Source: Echinococcus granulosus
Lineage: Eukaryota > Platyhelminthes > Cestoda > Cyclophyllidea > Taeniidae
Assembly: GCF_000524195.1 (NCBI RefSeq)
Contig: NW_020170381.1
Span: forward strand, 3,118,401-3,182,400
DNA length: 64,000 nt
Direction: 5' to 3'
The translations under genes and the position numbers were made by a program. Positions 10,769-25,700 of this stretch are shown here, in pieces. How positions within the stretch are numbered: the first letter of the stretch is position 1; every line of letters begins with the position of its first letter. Under the pieces are notes generated by a model, which was given only the letters and a program-made list of their open reading frames with translations, searched no databases and was not told the DNA's origin.

Positions 10769-13700
10769 CTGGGAGGGATAAAAAACCTGCTTAGTAAAAA
10801 ATGAAACCGCTAGAACCCCCTCAATTCGAAATGAATGGATCACTGTTTACTGGCCCATAAATTTGGCCCTATAATTGTCTTACTGAAAAAGGTACAGATA
10901 TTCCAGAACTCCAAAAGTACTCCTGGCTGAATATAAGCTTTTCCAGCTAAATTTGGTTTGGGATGATACTACAGGAGGGAAGACGCATTGAGTTTAAAGT
11001 GCATTTCTTACGAGCGTACGTACATATGGGCCAAAGTGCGGCAGTGAAAGTGAAACAACTCATGCTGTAGATGCTAGTAGGTGCGAAACAGTGCATAAGA
11101 GCGGGACATTAGAAGTACAAATAGATTGTTATTTTAAAAAGTTACATAACATGAGAACGAATAAAATGTACTGTAACATGCATGCCTTCGCTAATAACCC
11201 CTACTAATCCGCTAACTTAATTGTGATCGGTTGACGATTTATCAACCGTATCACAAAACGCTATTTGCCATGTTTCCAAAGTATCTATACACTTGTTTAC
11301 GGGTCGTAGCACACCAATGTGAGCAAAAGGAGTAACAGATATAGCATCACAGCCTACGCATACAATTTAATGATGCACAGAAAAAAAAACTAAATACCGC
11401 TAATGTTCGAATCGGTATAAAAATTATGATCTTGTGTGTCACAGACTGCTCGTAAACGGATGCAAGGCAGGGCGGGCGACTAATGGCCATGTTCACTCCG
11501 ATGACGGAGGCTATACCACATTTGAATAGCAGGCATTCCTAAAACGTAATGCCAATCCAGAGCAGTTTCCGTGTACAACATGAGTTTGAAGGTGAGATAC
11601 CAATTGGTACGAAACAAGAAGGAAATAATCATATACCTCCTTAACTACTTCCACTAATCATCAGCAGGATTGCAGGGTTTGGGCTGCATACTCTCGTGAC
11701 TGTTTGCACAGGGTACAATGAATCACACTCAATAGTTCTGTCCAAAAAAGCATCGGACATGGCACTAGTAGAACGAAGCATACGAGCCAAGGAGTCACCA
11801 AATTCATCATGTATACAAACTTGACCCTCACCAAGAGACAGGTTGCGCGATGGATTTCAGGGTCTAATAAAATTGAAATGCAGTAAAAGTACCTCCAAAT
11901 TTAACTCACCTCTATGAATTGATATTGAACAATGACAGTAGGCGAAATGGGGGCAGTATGAGGTGCTAAGAAGCTATAATTCGGTGGAAATTGCCTTTCA
12001 TGTGTTCACTACCCCGAAACATCGCTGTCGTAAAATTGTCGCTTAAATAAATGGGAGCTCCTACAGCGAGACTAAAGTTAATCGCAAAAGTGGACAACAA
12101 AGTATATTTTCTGCTATAAAGTTGAAGCTTGGAATGTTCACGAACAACTCAAAACCATTAAAAAGAATAAGTGATCTATGACATCCCAGAGGGTTTCACA
12201 GAAGGTCATGTCAGTCAACTAGACTCGCAATTCATTTGCAGACTGTTGTGGTGATTCAGAATAGCCTGATTTTAAGAACTTATCCTTTACCAAAATTGCA
12301 TCGATTGGTAATGCTGGATCTAGCATGACTTTCTGTCAGAGATTAAGTGAAATGCTGGAGGAGCGGATATAAAGAGTAGGCAATATAAAACCTGTACTAG
12401 ATATGAAACTTCATCCCCTTTCCAACAGTTCCAATCATCTGAAGTGTTGACCTCAGGGAGCCTAAAATAAAAATTCCGTATCTCTCCAGACAAAGACGCC
12501 CCTTTGACCACGTCACTGAAGAAAACACCAGGCTAGTAACGGAGCCACGCGGTGTCGGACGACTCCGCTGAACGGAACGAAAAGGGGATCGCATGCTCTT
12601 GACTTTTAATTTAGTTAACGAGACAATTCTAACAGTGAAAGCAGAAAACGGACGCGTCGTTCGCTTCCTTGCCCCCCAGTGTATCCTCAGTGCCGCCAGC
12701 CGGAGATAGTGATCGCAACAGACACAGTGGGAATTTGCAGCTTTGAGATGCTGGGCGTCAACAAACTCAGTTTGAAAAACATCCCACGTAAATCCTACCA
12801 GCGCAGCGGATCAGAGGTCAAAATTACCTCATCAGTATTCATCTCCGAAGTGGAAGGAAAATCATCTGGAGCCATTCTCACAGGGAGGCTAGCGCTAAGA
12901 CCTCCAAATCTACTGCTACCACCGCCACAGAAAGTATTGCTTCCACTGTTGGCAGAAAACACGGGACTTTGTTTTGGCACTGCAATGGCACCACCCTCCT
13001 CCATTTTCGTGGCGGGAGGTCTCCCAGAAGCAGTACGTTTGCCCGCAATCCTCCCTGAGGGCGGTGAGGGATGTTTAGCACCACCCCCGCTGGTGTACAG
13101 TTGGGAGAAGAGGGGACGCATCTGCGTCAGACGCCCACCCGCCTGTGTGGGATTCGGTGGGGAGGTGGCAGGCAGAATGCGAGCGCCACGAGAGGGTAAA
13201 GAGCCTACCAGAGGGGGCGCCGCCAAAGGAGCTCCCTCTATACCGCCAGTACCGCCAACGCCGCTACCGGCTACACTCAAAGTCATCGGCTGTCCCGTTG
13301 TTGAGGATGTCGAAGTGCAGCGAGTGCGACTTGGTCGACCAACCAGTGGCACTGGTGAGTTGGAATCACCTTTTTAAAGAGAGAGTGGAAAAAAAATAAG
13401 AAAATTCGCCCTATTTGCACTGAGTAAAATAGCAGTTATAGAAGAAGCCATTGCATTTGACCACCTACAGATAAGACCGGTTTTACATCAAGTCAATGTC
13501 ATAAAGAACAACTCATGGCAAGTAGCTGATAGGTAAATTATTTAGTGATAATTAAAGTACAGCTTGATGTAAGTAACAAAAAATAATGCATGAATGGAGA
13601 AAAACTAGTAAAAAGACTAATCTAAAGTAGTGTTTCTCCAGAAATCGGCTGTAAAAATTCAATGTCATTTACTAAAATCATTCGGATCCTGGTTCGTAAA

Positions 13701-16700
13701 TGTAATATAGCAGTTAAAGATGCATGCCAGACCTTATTAAAGTAAATAATGTAAAATTGAATGAGGACATTTTTCATTATCATCTTTTTCTCACAGAAAA
13801 AAATTAAAAGTAAATGACTCAAGACAACTGGAAAAGGAAGGGGGGGGGTTGAGAATAAGTTTGGAGTAGAATCCCCAACTCGCCTACGCTTCCACATAAC
13901 TTTGGCAAAATTGAAAACATCGAACAAACGGTTGCGACATGCGACGACATCAAAAAGATTGTCATCGGGGAGAAAGAGGCAAAATATGTGCTATATTTAT
14001 TTCACCCATTATTGCACATAATCTCATGTCAATAGAATTACTATGCCTAAAGTATCGCCCAATTTGAACTGTATATACGCACACGTAATAGGTAGAGAAT
14101 CTGTTTGTCTCATTCATTCAAAATTCAGCAGCTAATAATAATGTGTGGCATATATCAAGTAATGGAAATAATCACAAATCTATCCGGATGCCGTTGTTTT
14201 AGAATAAATTGCTGATAGCATAATTTGAACTACTACCTATTCAAGGTTAGGAACGATAGGCTTTCCGAGAAAAGGATAGAGCTCAGAAAAGCCTCAACAA
14301 TGAGGCACTAACCGCCCACACATAACTCATGGGTGGAAATAATTATGTGGATATCGGTGGTAAAAGTAATTTTCAGTAAAAGTAGAATTGTGTGGGGCAC
14401 AAGCGCAAACAAGAACTGGTCGCCCGGATGAAGAAATTCGCCGTCTCAGATTGAAATCGACCCACATTGTGATTTAATAGTGAGACAGAAGGACTATGCC
14501 ACAGCGTGACACGGTGAGACAGGAAAGACCCACACAACCGCAGGATCACGTCGTCTCTGTGCTGTGGTGTCATGCCAAGCATATCTCACCTCACACCCCC
14601 TGCTAATAAAGTGTGCCTGCGTGTGCAGTTGCGATTAAATCATGATAAAGCCAGCACAAAGGTTAACAACTGAAATATAGGCCTCACAACCGAAGATGGT
14701 ACAGTTTCCTTGAGATCCCATGGGTGAAAAAGGTAACCAACCCAAGGCATCGATTACGAAGTCTCATACACTTTCGCCAACGTCAGCTTCAACTTGGCAG
14801 ATGGTAAAACTACAACTCGACTATAGACATCTTGGCACGCAGGATGGCAGTGTCTATGTCAACAGGTTGGTCGCGAAACATATGGTGTAATTTTGTGGAT
14901 CTGCTAGAAAAAGGGACAGATGTTCAACTCGTAATAGGATCCGTTCCAGCGTACACAGGCCGTTCATGCTCGACTTTTAAAACAATTGCCACAGAAACTG
15001 TTAAACTGTTGTAAGCAGAAGCAGGAACCTCGGAATATTAGTACATGAAAACCTGCGATCCAGATAAGCATAGTTGACTATCAGCTCCCCAAATCCTAGC
15101 TTTGAAGAAAGAAGAAGCCTTATAAAATTGTAACAGAAATTGAACAAATGGTGGTCAATTACTCAATCAGTTTAGGGGTCATTGAAAAAACCTATTATGT
15201 GCTAGTGTCAAGGTGGAAATGGATTGATAGATGAGTACCACTAACAGGTAAATGGTTAACTAGTAAAAAAAGGCCTAATAAAATAATCTGTAGTCGAAAG
15301 GGATGGTAAATAAACACATTGGTAACCATCAACAAAAAAGCAACAAGAGCGTACAGGGAGCTTTAAGAGACGTACAGCCTACGACTTGGAGCCCCTTTAT
15401 AGCGACAGAAGCTGTTGGCGTCCTACTAATTTATCTGAAAAAATTCGCATGTAAATAGCACAGGAGAGTATGCATCCCAGCGAATCAAAGTTTAAAGAAC
15501 AGAAATTCTTTCATGTCAGGCCATTGAGGTGAATGCTTTTCCCTTTGTGACAAAGAATACTGGTTTAATGCTTCGCAGATTACTGACTCGTGACACAGTG
15601 GGTAAAAATGGCTTTAAGCCACATACAATTCAACGTTAAACAATAAGGTCAAATTGATCTAGTAAACATTATTATTTAGATGATTTATGCTTCGCTAGGT
15701 TTATTAAAGGGAAAATAGGGAAAGGTATAATTGGCAACTTCTATTTGCAATAAATGTAAAATTACGTTAAGAAACAATTCCACTAAAACAATACAAAGTT
15801 TTTAAAGATTTTAGTCATGTAAAATCAATGCAAATTTCTCGAATTCTTATCTTTCACGGTAATACTTGGACAAATATAACTTATAATAGAACACATCTTA
15901 ACAGTATCCATTTTCATGAGTGGAGAGAGGTGTCTCATTTAAGAACTCCTTAACCATCAATTGCATGGATCGACTTTTCTCTCGCAAGCAGGCCATCGAG
16001 AGAAGAGAGAACGGCATACCTCTGGCATCAAGATAGGTGCCAATGTCGTCGTTGTTGCCGACGGAGGACATTCCGGGAGAGGATTCACTGGTATCGACGG
16101 AGACCTGCCCAACACCACCACGCCCACCGACAGTCCCGGCGGATGCTCCAGCAGCTGCGGCGCTGGAGGAGATTTTCTGTTGATTGCTATCATGTAACTT
16201 TGACCATTCCTGAAGCATTTGTCGGTAGTCAGCTGGACCCGCGAGAGCCACCTTGGTTAGGTATTCTGACGGCAAAAGTGACTCTAGATCCTGAGAAGGA
16301 TACAATTTTGATCAACAAGAGATTAATTCTACTGCCACCTAAGTAGCAACGAAAAAAGTGAAGGTCTTAACTATCAGTAACCTAATAATGAAGCAAAGTG
16401 TGTTGTTTACATAACTGACTGCAAAGCAATTTTACCCTCCGAGTTCTAGTGCCACAACCTGCGCCATATTGTGACTATAAAGGATCTGTGAATGGTTGCT
16501 GAAAAGAGGGGATTTCGAGTACTTGTTGCAGAAACGAGCTTGTACTGCATACCGAAACCTCCGAAGGCGCAAGGAATGTGACAGTTGAAATTTACCTGAA
16601 TGCGCTTTACCAAACGATCGATGACGGAATTGGCAAGGTTGGTCTCGTTATAGAGATCGGCGTAACAATGATTCTCTCGTTGTAGAGCAGATATATACTC

Positions 16701-19700
16701 CACCGAGTTCTTCAGAATACTGCCCTTGTTCTTCTTGCAGTCACTAAAAAGGTAGTCATTCGAGGTATGGTCACGAAGCTTTGCTACCGCTCAAGCACTA
16801 GTGATAAAGTTGATAGGGTGAATGCGAGGTTCGAAACGGACAAAATACTCGGGAGATTTATACATCCCAAGTGGTAAGCAGACTCACACATTACTGACAA
16901 AGTGAGTTTCTTATACAATGTTTAGTTTGGTAGAAATCAGGAAATCAACTAAGTAATAATGAAGAAATAAGGATCTCGTGCTTAAACCGGGAACTATAAT
17001 AGGCATACATGCAATGTGTACTGCTTGGGCCTGTGACGAGTACCCTAGTGTGAATGGATACAGGGTGAGAGGAATGGTAAGGTCGATGCCGGAGTGTTCT
17101 ACTTCACTCAATACGAGTCCCAGAATGACATAGTTTAAGATTTCTAAGTTTTTCGTACCTGTGTACACCCCAAGTCCTTTCGCAAAAATTCATTTATTGA
17201 TAATGATCCCACACATACACACGCACACACCTCGTTCTTTGTTTCATTCTCCTTTTCTACCCTGCGTTAGCCAGTGAATTCCCTTTTAATCATTGATTTA
17301 TTATTTGTGAGCCAATTCTGCCAAAGAGCTTTTAAGGAATGCCTGATGTATGTGAGGTCCGTCAGAAAAAGAAGCAGCAGATAAGAGATAAAAGTAGTGG
17401 TTGGTGAGTTGCCCAGCCAATTTATTCTACCAAGAGAAAATACATGCGAACAAAATGAATCCGTAATTGATACGCATTCATTTGCTAGCGTTACTCCCAT
17501 GAGACCATGGAAAAACACCAAATCAGGTTGGCCAGAATATGGCTAATTCTGTAAACACAATAGGGGGACGAAATCACAGAGCACACCTATTGATACTCAA
17601 CGCAAAACAACTTAAACTACAAATTAACCCACTATGAAAGCGGCAGGAAAAAACTTCAACTAGATGGCAATTCTACCGTTTCTCCAATTAAAGTACATTT
17701 TAACCTCAACAGAAAATCATTACTGCCCCTTACTCATGAGCGGCGCGGGGACGCTAGTTTAGACAATTACATGAATTTTATAGGGTAGTGCAGCAATAGG
17801 TATCGCGAAAAATGCATGGAGTAATAGCCACTACGTATATACCTTTGGCAAGTGGGGACGAAGGCGACTTAAGTATGGAAGAATAATAATAAGTAGAATG
17901 TGTAAAAATGAAGTACGGGAGTGTTAATAATGCATATACTACTCATACAGGGCCTATTTATTTGAGATCAAACTAATGCCAAATAGACTCTGTTTAGGGA
18001 TTTAGTATTTTACACAGATCTACTATTTATGAACAGTACCAAGCTGGGAAGTGGATGTGAAAACCATGTTACCCCTTGAGCATTAAATATGGAAAAGATC
18101 AGATTCACAAATTGTAAGCTAGTTAATTTAACCATGAAACAAGAAGCAAAAGCCAGTGAGCATTTTTACGTTTACCATCGAGTTAGGTTATCACAAAATG
18201 TTATTGTTTATGTAAATCATAAATCGGCCACCTTTACAAGAGAATCCGTGCTGGTGGACATCGCCCTGTATTCGATAAATTGTCACAACTACTTGTACAC
18301 CTCTAACGAGGTACACTCACACGCCCCCTCTCTATTTGTAACCCAATTCATCTGCTATCAAATTCACCCTAAGCGAAGAAAATTTGTCGGTAGTAATGGA
18401 ATACTGCTGTCCCGACATAATAATAAACTGGTTTCAGAGGCTGTCAACAATCCTCACACGATCTTGCGTATTTGCCTGAAAACCTCACTAAGACCAGTAA
18501 CTATGACGCTGGGAAATACGTAGGTTTGAAACGCAAAGATGACGTGAATACATGCGCTTCAACGCCTTGGAAAGCAAATTACTATCACTCTTAATTATAG
18601 TCTGACGCCAAGTACGCGGCTATCCTTTTGCTAGTTGCCATGTTAGGTGAAATTGATATGGTGCCAGTTATGTGGCTATTAATCTCGCATGATTCACAGT
18701 TCACTGGCGTATGTGATGAAATTACCATTATTTCACTTCAAAACGTGAGACAATCCAATTTAAATAAGAATCGGGGAAAAAAATTAAAAGATTTAAGAAA
18801 AAAGAATTACCTAAGTTTAGAAATGGAACCAACAGAAGGCAGGAACATAAGTGTGCGAAAAGAGAACTACAATTGATCGTCAGGATCATCATAAAACACC
18901 ATTTTCTGTTAACCTCACAATGTCTCGAAGAGCTTATCGAAAATGCATATATTTGATGGAGAAGAAAAAAGACTGCGAAACAAACCAGCGTACCCCGTCA
19001 TTTGGCCCACAGCGTTCAAGGCTGCAGCGACCGCTCGTGTGGACGGAGACGGTATTCGCGCTGTTCGCCACTCCATTTAAGATATTTTTATGCGATAGCG
19101 TGAGTAGTAAGGGCTGTGTCAAGGTGACATACCCGTGGTCCCGATGTAGTTCCAGGAAGATAGGCATTCTTGAAAGATCCATTCTCATGTCTCAGTCAGA
19201 AGTCATGGGCAAGAATGCGTCTTCGGTTAGAGAAGTACGTACATTTCATTTCATAATCACAGTGACAACCTCATTTGGCTAATGTTTGTAGCTTCATTCG
19301 GGTGATTCAATCTATCGCCGACTTTTGAGTACTCAGACGCAGTAGTGCCCACGAATACTAATGAACGCCGATAATGTCTTAAGTTATACTGATGATTACA
19401 GAAAGACCCGTAGATTGGGTACACACAAAATGTCATACCAACTGCCACCTGATAATTTCGTGTTGAAGTTAAGCTTCTTTAAAAATTTGATTCCATTATT
19501 CACGAAGTTCATAGTATCTCAATAGTTCAAGACGTGTTAGTCGAAAGTATGTGATTAACTTCGCGCCCCTAGCCAAAAGTATTGAGAATAGATATCGTAT
19601 TGTGAAAATAAATCAACCAGCTAATAACTAACTACTGTGCCAGTAAAGAGGTGCACAATGCTCGCTCGGATTTTATTTGCTAGACATCTGTGAGTCACTG

Positions 19701-22700
19701 CGTAATTCGAATGGTACAAATTCTATCAACTTAACAGAATTCATAGAAAAACGAGCTTGGTAATAAACAAGAGGTGCGCCTAAATCCATAACATCAACTA
19801 CGGCTGTGATGCTCCAATTTCAAATGGATTGATGAATTACTTCAATCACGAGGAAGAATTTCACTGGCTTGAATGACTATTGAATGGGACTTAGGGGAAA
19901 GCTCATGTCTGATTAAGTAAAGCCTGTGTTGAGACAAGTAATCGTAGGTTCACCGTGGAACCTCACTTCTGTTATCCAAAGTACGAATTAGGTGCATTTC
20001 GCACCCCTAAATTCTCCCAATTAATGCGCTCAAAGCCCAATGACCAGTGTCCGTTAGGAGAGACGTACATACCCCTGCTAAACATCACCCTCAAGGTCAT
20101 TTTACGTGCATCATGCTAGAACGTGATCAGACGCACTAGAGAATACCTGTAGTACCCATCGCGAAGTAGCCTACTCGCGTATTCGACGGTTATAGTTACG
20201 AAAGTACCGATGGTTTCCAGCAAAAAAAGGGAACAAATGCGAAGAATTATTTTCCAAGATAGTGGAGCAAGCGCTCTCAGAACATCAGCACTTAGGGCAT
20301 TATCCAGTAGTAATCGAATCTAAAGCCAGGTAATTTAAACGGTGTGCTTGTAATAATGTGTACGGAAGCATTTCGGAAGAAATACTTGCTCCTAATTGAC
20401 AGAAGACTGTCATAACCCGGCTTGTATGCAATATCGAACACAAAATCAACTGGCATACAAAGAACGAAGTCATCGGCTCGAATGGTTATGATTGGCAGTA
20501 TATTTGAAAAAAAGCAAATCAGACTCTCAAATGGGAGGTCTTGATACAAGAGCACGGTGCGGTTGCACTTGTCACGCTCCTCTCCCCTTCGCTCTATCCC
20601 CATCAAGTTGTACTTTAGTGGAGGAGCTGTTTATTTTCACTAACCCACTACAAGGTGGGTTAAAACACCGCGCTTTAGGACTAATTGGCATGAGGTGCAT
20701 TGTAGAAGTGAAGTTTCGGGAAATGAATAACCATAGCGCCTGACACCTATTACCCACCCGATTGCTGTCTGAAATAAAGCGGACATTGATCGAATTTTTG
20801 TCGGTGCAGTAAAGGCCGTTGACTTGCATGAGGGCAAACAAATTGATAGGGTGAAGCTCCTCTGAAACCAAAACCAACAAAGCGATCCTGATGTAGGTAT
20901 TAAGAAAGGAGAGACTGGCAGTAACTTGGGCATGCTTCATTCGAAGAAATTGAACCGATACTGATAAAGCCGATGCGGACTATTGTGAATTCTTTGACTG
21001 ATCTTCAGACTAATTAAGAAACATTCTTTAAATCTACACGCCTTTGGGCATTTTGGGTAAGAAATCAAGTGCCCAATGAACGTTCAGGAAATGTATTTGA
21101 CTGACAGCCTTTTGCGAAGATAAGGATTAATGTTCTTGGAACTCCAACTGAGGAAGGAAATCGTAGAAACCTCCAAACTCCCAACACCAGTAATTTAGCC
21201 TTTGGTGATTTACTTGAGCATATTTACAGAGACGTATAGGCAGCATGAAATGAATGTACTGTTCTGCGCCATTCCACTTATTTGTACCGATAAACTGATT
21301 TCGCTTGTTTAGTTTAAAAATAGCTAGACGTATTTGACTATGAACAATACAGTTTTTGGTGCAGAGGTCAAACAGCACCAAACAAAACCTGGAGTTGATG
21401 GAATCAAGCGCATTGACGGTTAATCAAAAAGTAAACAAGCCAGCAATCAACACAACACCTTTGACATGGCGGCTAAATGATACGTCTAGAGTGCCAAAAG
21501 TCTAATCGACCAAAAGGCTAAGGCAAAACAAAGCAGAAAGGGACAGAGGGGTAATGCAGACCAAACGTCATGTGCGCCTCAGGAGTGACTGCGTGTACCA
21601 GAACCCAGCGTTACTTTTAAGGAAGAATGCCTTAACCGTTCATACACTCTCCCCTCGTGATTGGTAGATAAGTCACGGCCAAACAGTAGACGCTACAGTG
21701 CACGCCATATAAAGCAGACACGCTCACCATTGTCGGATGCATAAGCACGGTCAAATTTGCTAGTCGAGGTGATATGGATCAGTGGTAGGGTTATGGGAAA
21801 GCACAAAACCGGATGAGTAGTGGTTTTTTCAGACGAAATGTCTGATTGTGGTCCATGAAACCATTAAATTACAGAGTATCTTATCCCTAATAAACACGAA
21901 AATTCGCCTAGACTAATGACGTATTTGAAGCGATCAGTAAACGCTGAAAACAACCACTCCGACGCAGTTCATGGGTCGGTGGGAGTAATTCCTAAACGAG
22001 AAACACTTCGAACACTGCCTTAGTAAACTAATGATGTGGGGAAGCATCACCTCAAAAGAACCATGAAAAATAAAAACAAAGCTAAATGCTATCTTTAGCT
22101 ATGCAACAATGTATCGCAGTATAGTGCATTGATATGCATCGAAGTAGTCGATGATGCCACACCTCAATCGAGATATGTTGGCGAAATCGGAGACGGCCAT
22201 TCGTTTACAAGACTTCCCGAGATGAGATAGCCACTAGTACATTAATTTGCCAATAATGAAGTCAAATGGAACGTTTACTGAACGTTTTTGATTTTTTAAC
22301 GACAATCATGAGGGTGGCTCGATTTAAACTTAAGGTCAAAAACAAATCAAGGAACCTTAACAAATAAATATGGGATTCTTGAATGTTTATGTACATTTAT
22401 AAGGATCTACGTTATGGGTGATCCAAAAAGCATTTGATTGTTGACGGGTAACAATAAATTCTTACTAAGGCCAAACCGAAAAATCGTCTAGGAAATGCTC
22501 GATGATGGCAATTAAATTAGTTCGTTTATACGAATCCGGCAGTTCCTAAAGACAGCGGAGCAGTCACTAAAACGATAGAATAGGAAAAGCGTGTAAACAC
22601 AACAGAAAAAAGCTTACTTTTCGCGGAACATCTCTTCGGGGAGTAGAGTGCCTAGCTCCGTGATCTGGCAGTTAATGTAATCCCGACGTTTCCGTTCAAC

Positions 22701-25700
22701 TAAAAGCATATAGGGGAAAGCCTAATGAGTGTCTTGTGTCAACATTCAGAATGAACTGGATAGCACAGATACTAAAAATCGAGTTAAAGTTCCTTATTGA
22801 ACCACAATTCCAATGCACATTAGGAAACTACGAACCCTACATTGCTTACTGTGCGGTCGATTCAATAGGTCCACCTGCAAACGAGAGTTCAAAAGGTCAT
22901 GAGGGAGTGGAAATGACTGATAAGAAGTTTTTCTTTGTCAGAGGATAGCATTATCAGTATTGTCAACTTTTGAGACTCAAAGAAGAGCATCCAGAATGTA
23001 CATTTTCAGCTATACTGAATTCCAGTAAAAATAAGTTTATGGTCATTGGTCAAAAATAGCAGCATGTTCAATTGGCGGCATGAGTTGTGATAGCGGATAA
23101 CAAACTGTCTGATAGCAACAATGACAGGGGCTTTACCCGCCATGGCAACAGTTCGAGGATGCGAGCAGCCGGGATAGAGAGCACAAGGCGCTAAAACGTA
23201 CAGATAAAGTGGTGCAGACTAAAGGGCCGTTACCGAACGTCCACATAATGGGAACACCACAAAAATAGCCGGCAGCTTTAGACCAACGGGCACAGATCAA
23301 AAACTCTACCAGTAAAAGTAAAAAGGAAACACATGACTAAGTACAGACGGCCCTAGCGACTGAGGAGACGGTGGCTCTCAATACTAGCGTAAGTAAACAC
23401 GATCTCGCTGGGAGAAATTAGCAAGTGAAGTCGATTGCACCAATTCAAGACGGATGATTAAATATGTGGTATTGAGTAAAGGAATTTTGCTGCAATTCAT
23501 CGCCCGGCTAACTTTGGGAATGATTTCCCTGACGGATTTTACAGGCAGCTCGATATTATGTAAGAAGAATGGAAGCAAAGAGACAAATGATAAGTACCCT
23601 TAACGATACTTTGATCAAACAAGCGAATATGTACAAACCAAGGTTAAACACTAAAATTGAACTACAAGTTACACACAATGGTATTGCAGACCACTTATTA
23701 AATTACTGCTAACAGATCAGGCATAGATGATCAAATACAAAAGTGGCAAAACGGTGTAACTGTTGTAACCAGCGTTGGAAAAATATTCATGCTTCTAATA
23801 ATACATTCAGGGATAAGCTCAACATATAATTAGGCATCAAAACAAGTAAGAAGCGGAGTGGCGACACGTTGCACGAGGCTCTGTAACAAGTCATTATCCC
23901 TTTGGATATTTAGCAGCTAAGATTCGACCGTTTAAAATGAGAGATAATGGGTATCATGGGAAAATCAATTTATAATCTAAGCTCAACGGAAAAGGCGTTT
24001 GGACTGTCCGAATCCCTCGTTGCGTACGGCCTGGCTAATAAAGGGCAAAACGAATACAGGTAAGGAACGTACTGATCGTTGGTTAACCGCCAATAGCACT
24101 CAACAATGGTTCTGACGTTCTTCAATGCTTACCTCGATTACGTTTTCATTTTTGACTGCGTACACAGTACACGCTGAATAAAAAGTCCAAAGGAAACACA
24201 CTACTACGTTGACTTGGAGCAGCAACGGAGTCTCACCGATGCTAATTTGCCAATCGAAAAATGTCATTAACCATCATTTATTTCCGGGTAGGTAGATTAA
24301 ATCACGCCCTAGTAGGCAATTCGGTGACTTAAGCAGTCACCCGTACACCAAATTGGCCTTGTTTCACAAAGGCAACATACAGTTTATGCAATCCCCAATT
24401 AGTGATAACATTTCAAAATAACCTCGGCACGCTTTTAAAGTACTGTACTTTAATAAGGTCTTCACATAGTTAAAACCTCGTTTTTCGCAAGCTCGATAAC
24501 TAAAAATGAATAAATGCATGATGCATTGTGGCAAATGTTTATTATAATCCAGTAACTTTTGCGAAACAGCCAGACGTTGCTGTGGACGCGATACATTGAG
24601 AAAGGGCAATCAATGTGACTCGAGGCCGTAAGGAATGAAAGGTGTATTTCAATCACCACTTAGATTTCTCTTACCATTTATCGTGAATAGGCGTTTATTC
24701 AGAACTACTTCCATTCAAAATGGAAAGTTAGAAGGAAAAGGTGAAAATGCTTTGAAACATTCCAAAACAAAGAATACACATAAAAATTGCGCAGCCACGG
24801 ATATGGTGGTCCATAGATAGCGAAAATTGCTCAATGAATACGATAAAATTAGGAAACCGCTACAGGGCTAATGATAACAACTAATTTAGCGATCCCACTG
24901 CTAAACACTCCAGGACTTGCTAAACGAGATATACCTGACTAATGAAATATCATGACCAACCAATTAACAAGACAGTTTTCTGGCAAATGTGGTCAAAAAA
25001 TAAAATACACGCTTATCCAGGCCAGAATAAAAACCTAGTCATACACTACCATGGCAATAGTTGAAATTTTATGAGAATTACTTCTGCCTTGTCCAATTAA
25101 TTTCCAAAGTTGCCATAAACCACAGTTCCGATCAAATTTGCACATTTTCCACTATTGACAGTAGATTTTCACCTAAATGACATTATGATTGCAAGTAATT
25201 GTAGTAAAAAAATGAAGCAAGACGTATGGATAAATATGTATGATAATGGCCCTATTCCGAATGACAACTGAAACCAATGTGCGAGAAAAAACATGGTCCA
25301 CCAAGAAGCGCCAACATGAAGTAAACTAAATGTAACCGTGGTAAACATCCAACCGGGATTCAGTTTAATGAGAGATGGGCACAGATGGCCACGAGAGGCA
25401 ATACACGGTTGCAAATACAGGCATCTAAAATTTTGAAACAGACGGTGGAAGCTAACTTCACGTGTAAACCAAGGCCTTCTGGTTTCGTAAGAGAACACTT
25501 TTTTAAAGTACCTGTGGCACTAATGTTTCATGACGAAGTGCGCACCTTAGAGTGGAGGTGGTGACTCTCATGGGCCCATGAAAGGCAAGAAATACTGTGG
25601 TTAGCGCATCATTATGCAATAATTATGGCCCGCTATGCAGGTCGGAACAACCTCTTCTAAATCAGTAGTAGGCGTATCACCAATGCCAACAATGAGCATA

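Noticed and set aside
12679..13377. Plus-strand open frame of 232 codons
   Set aside because: It is the complement of the Gly/Pro-rich minus-strand exon 12828-13351, which has proper splice sites and phase.
18089..18523. Plus-strand open frame of 144 codons
   Set aside because: It lies in the large intron of the MITF/TFEB-like gene; no motif, composition like the AT-rich background.
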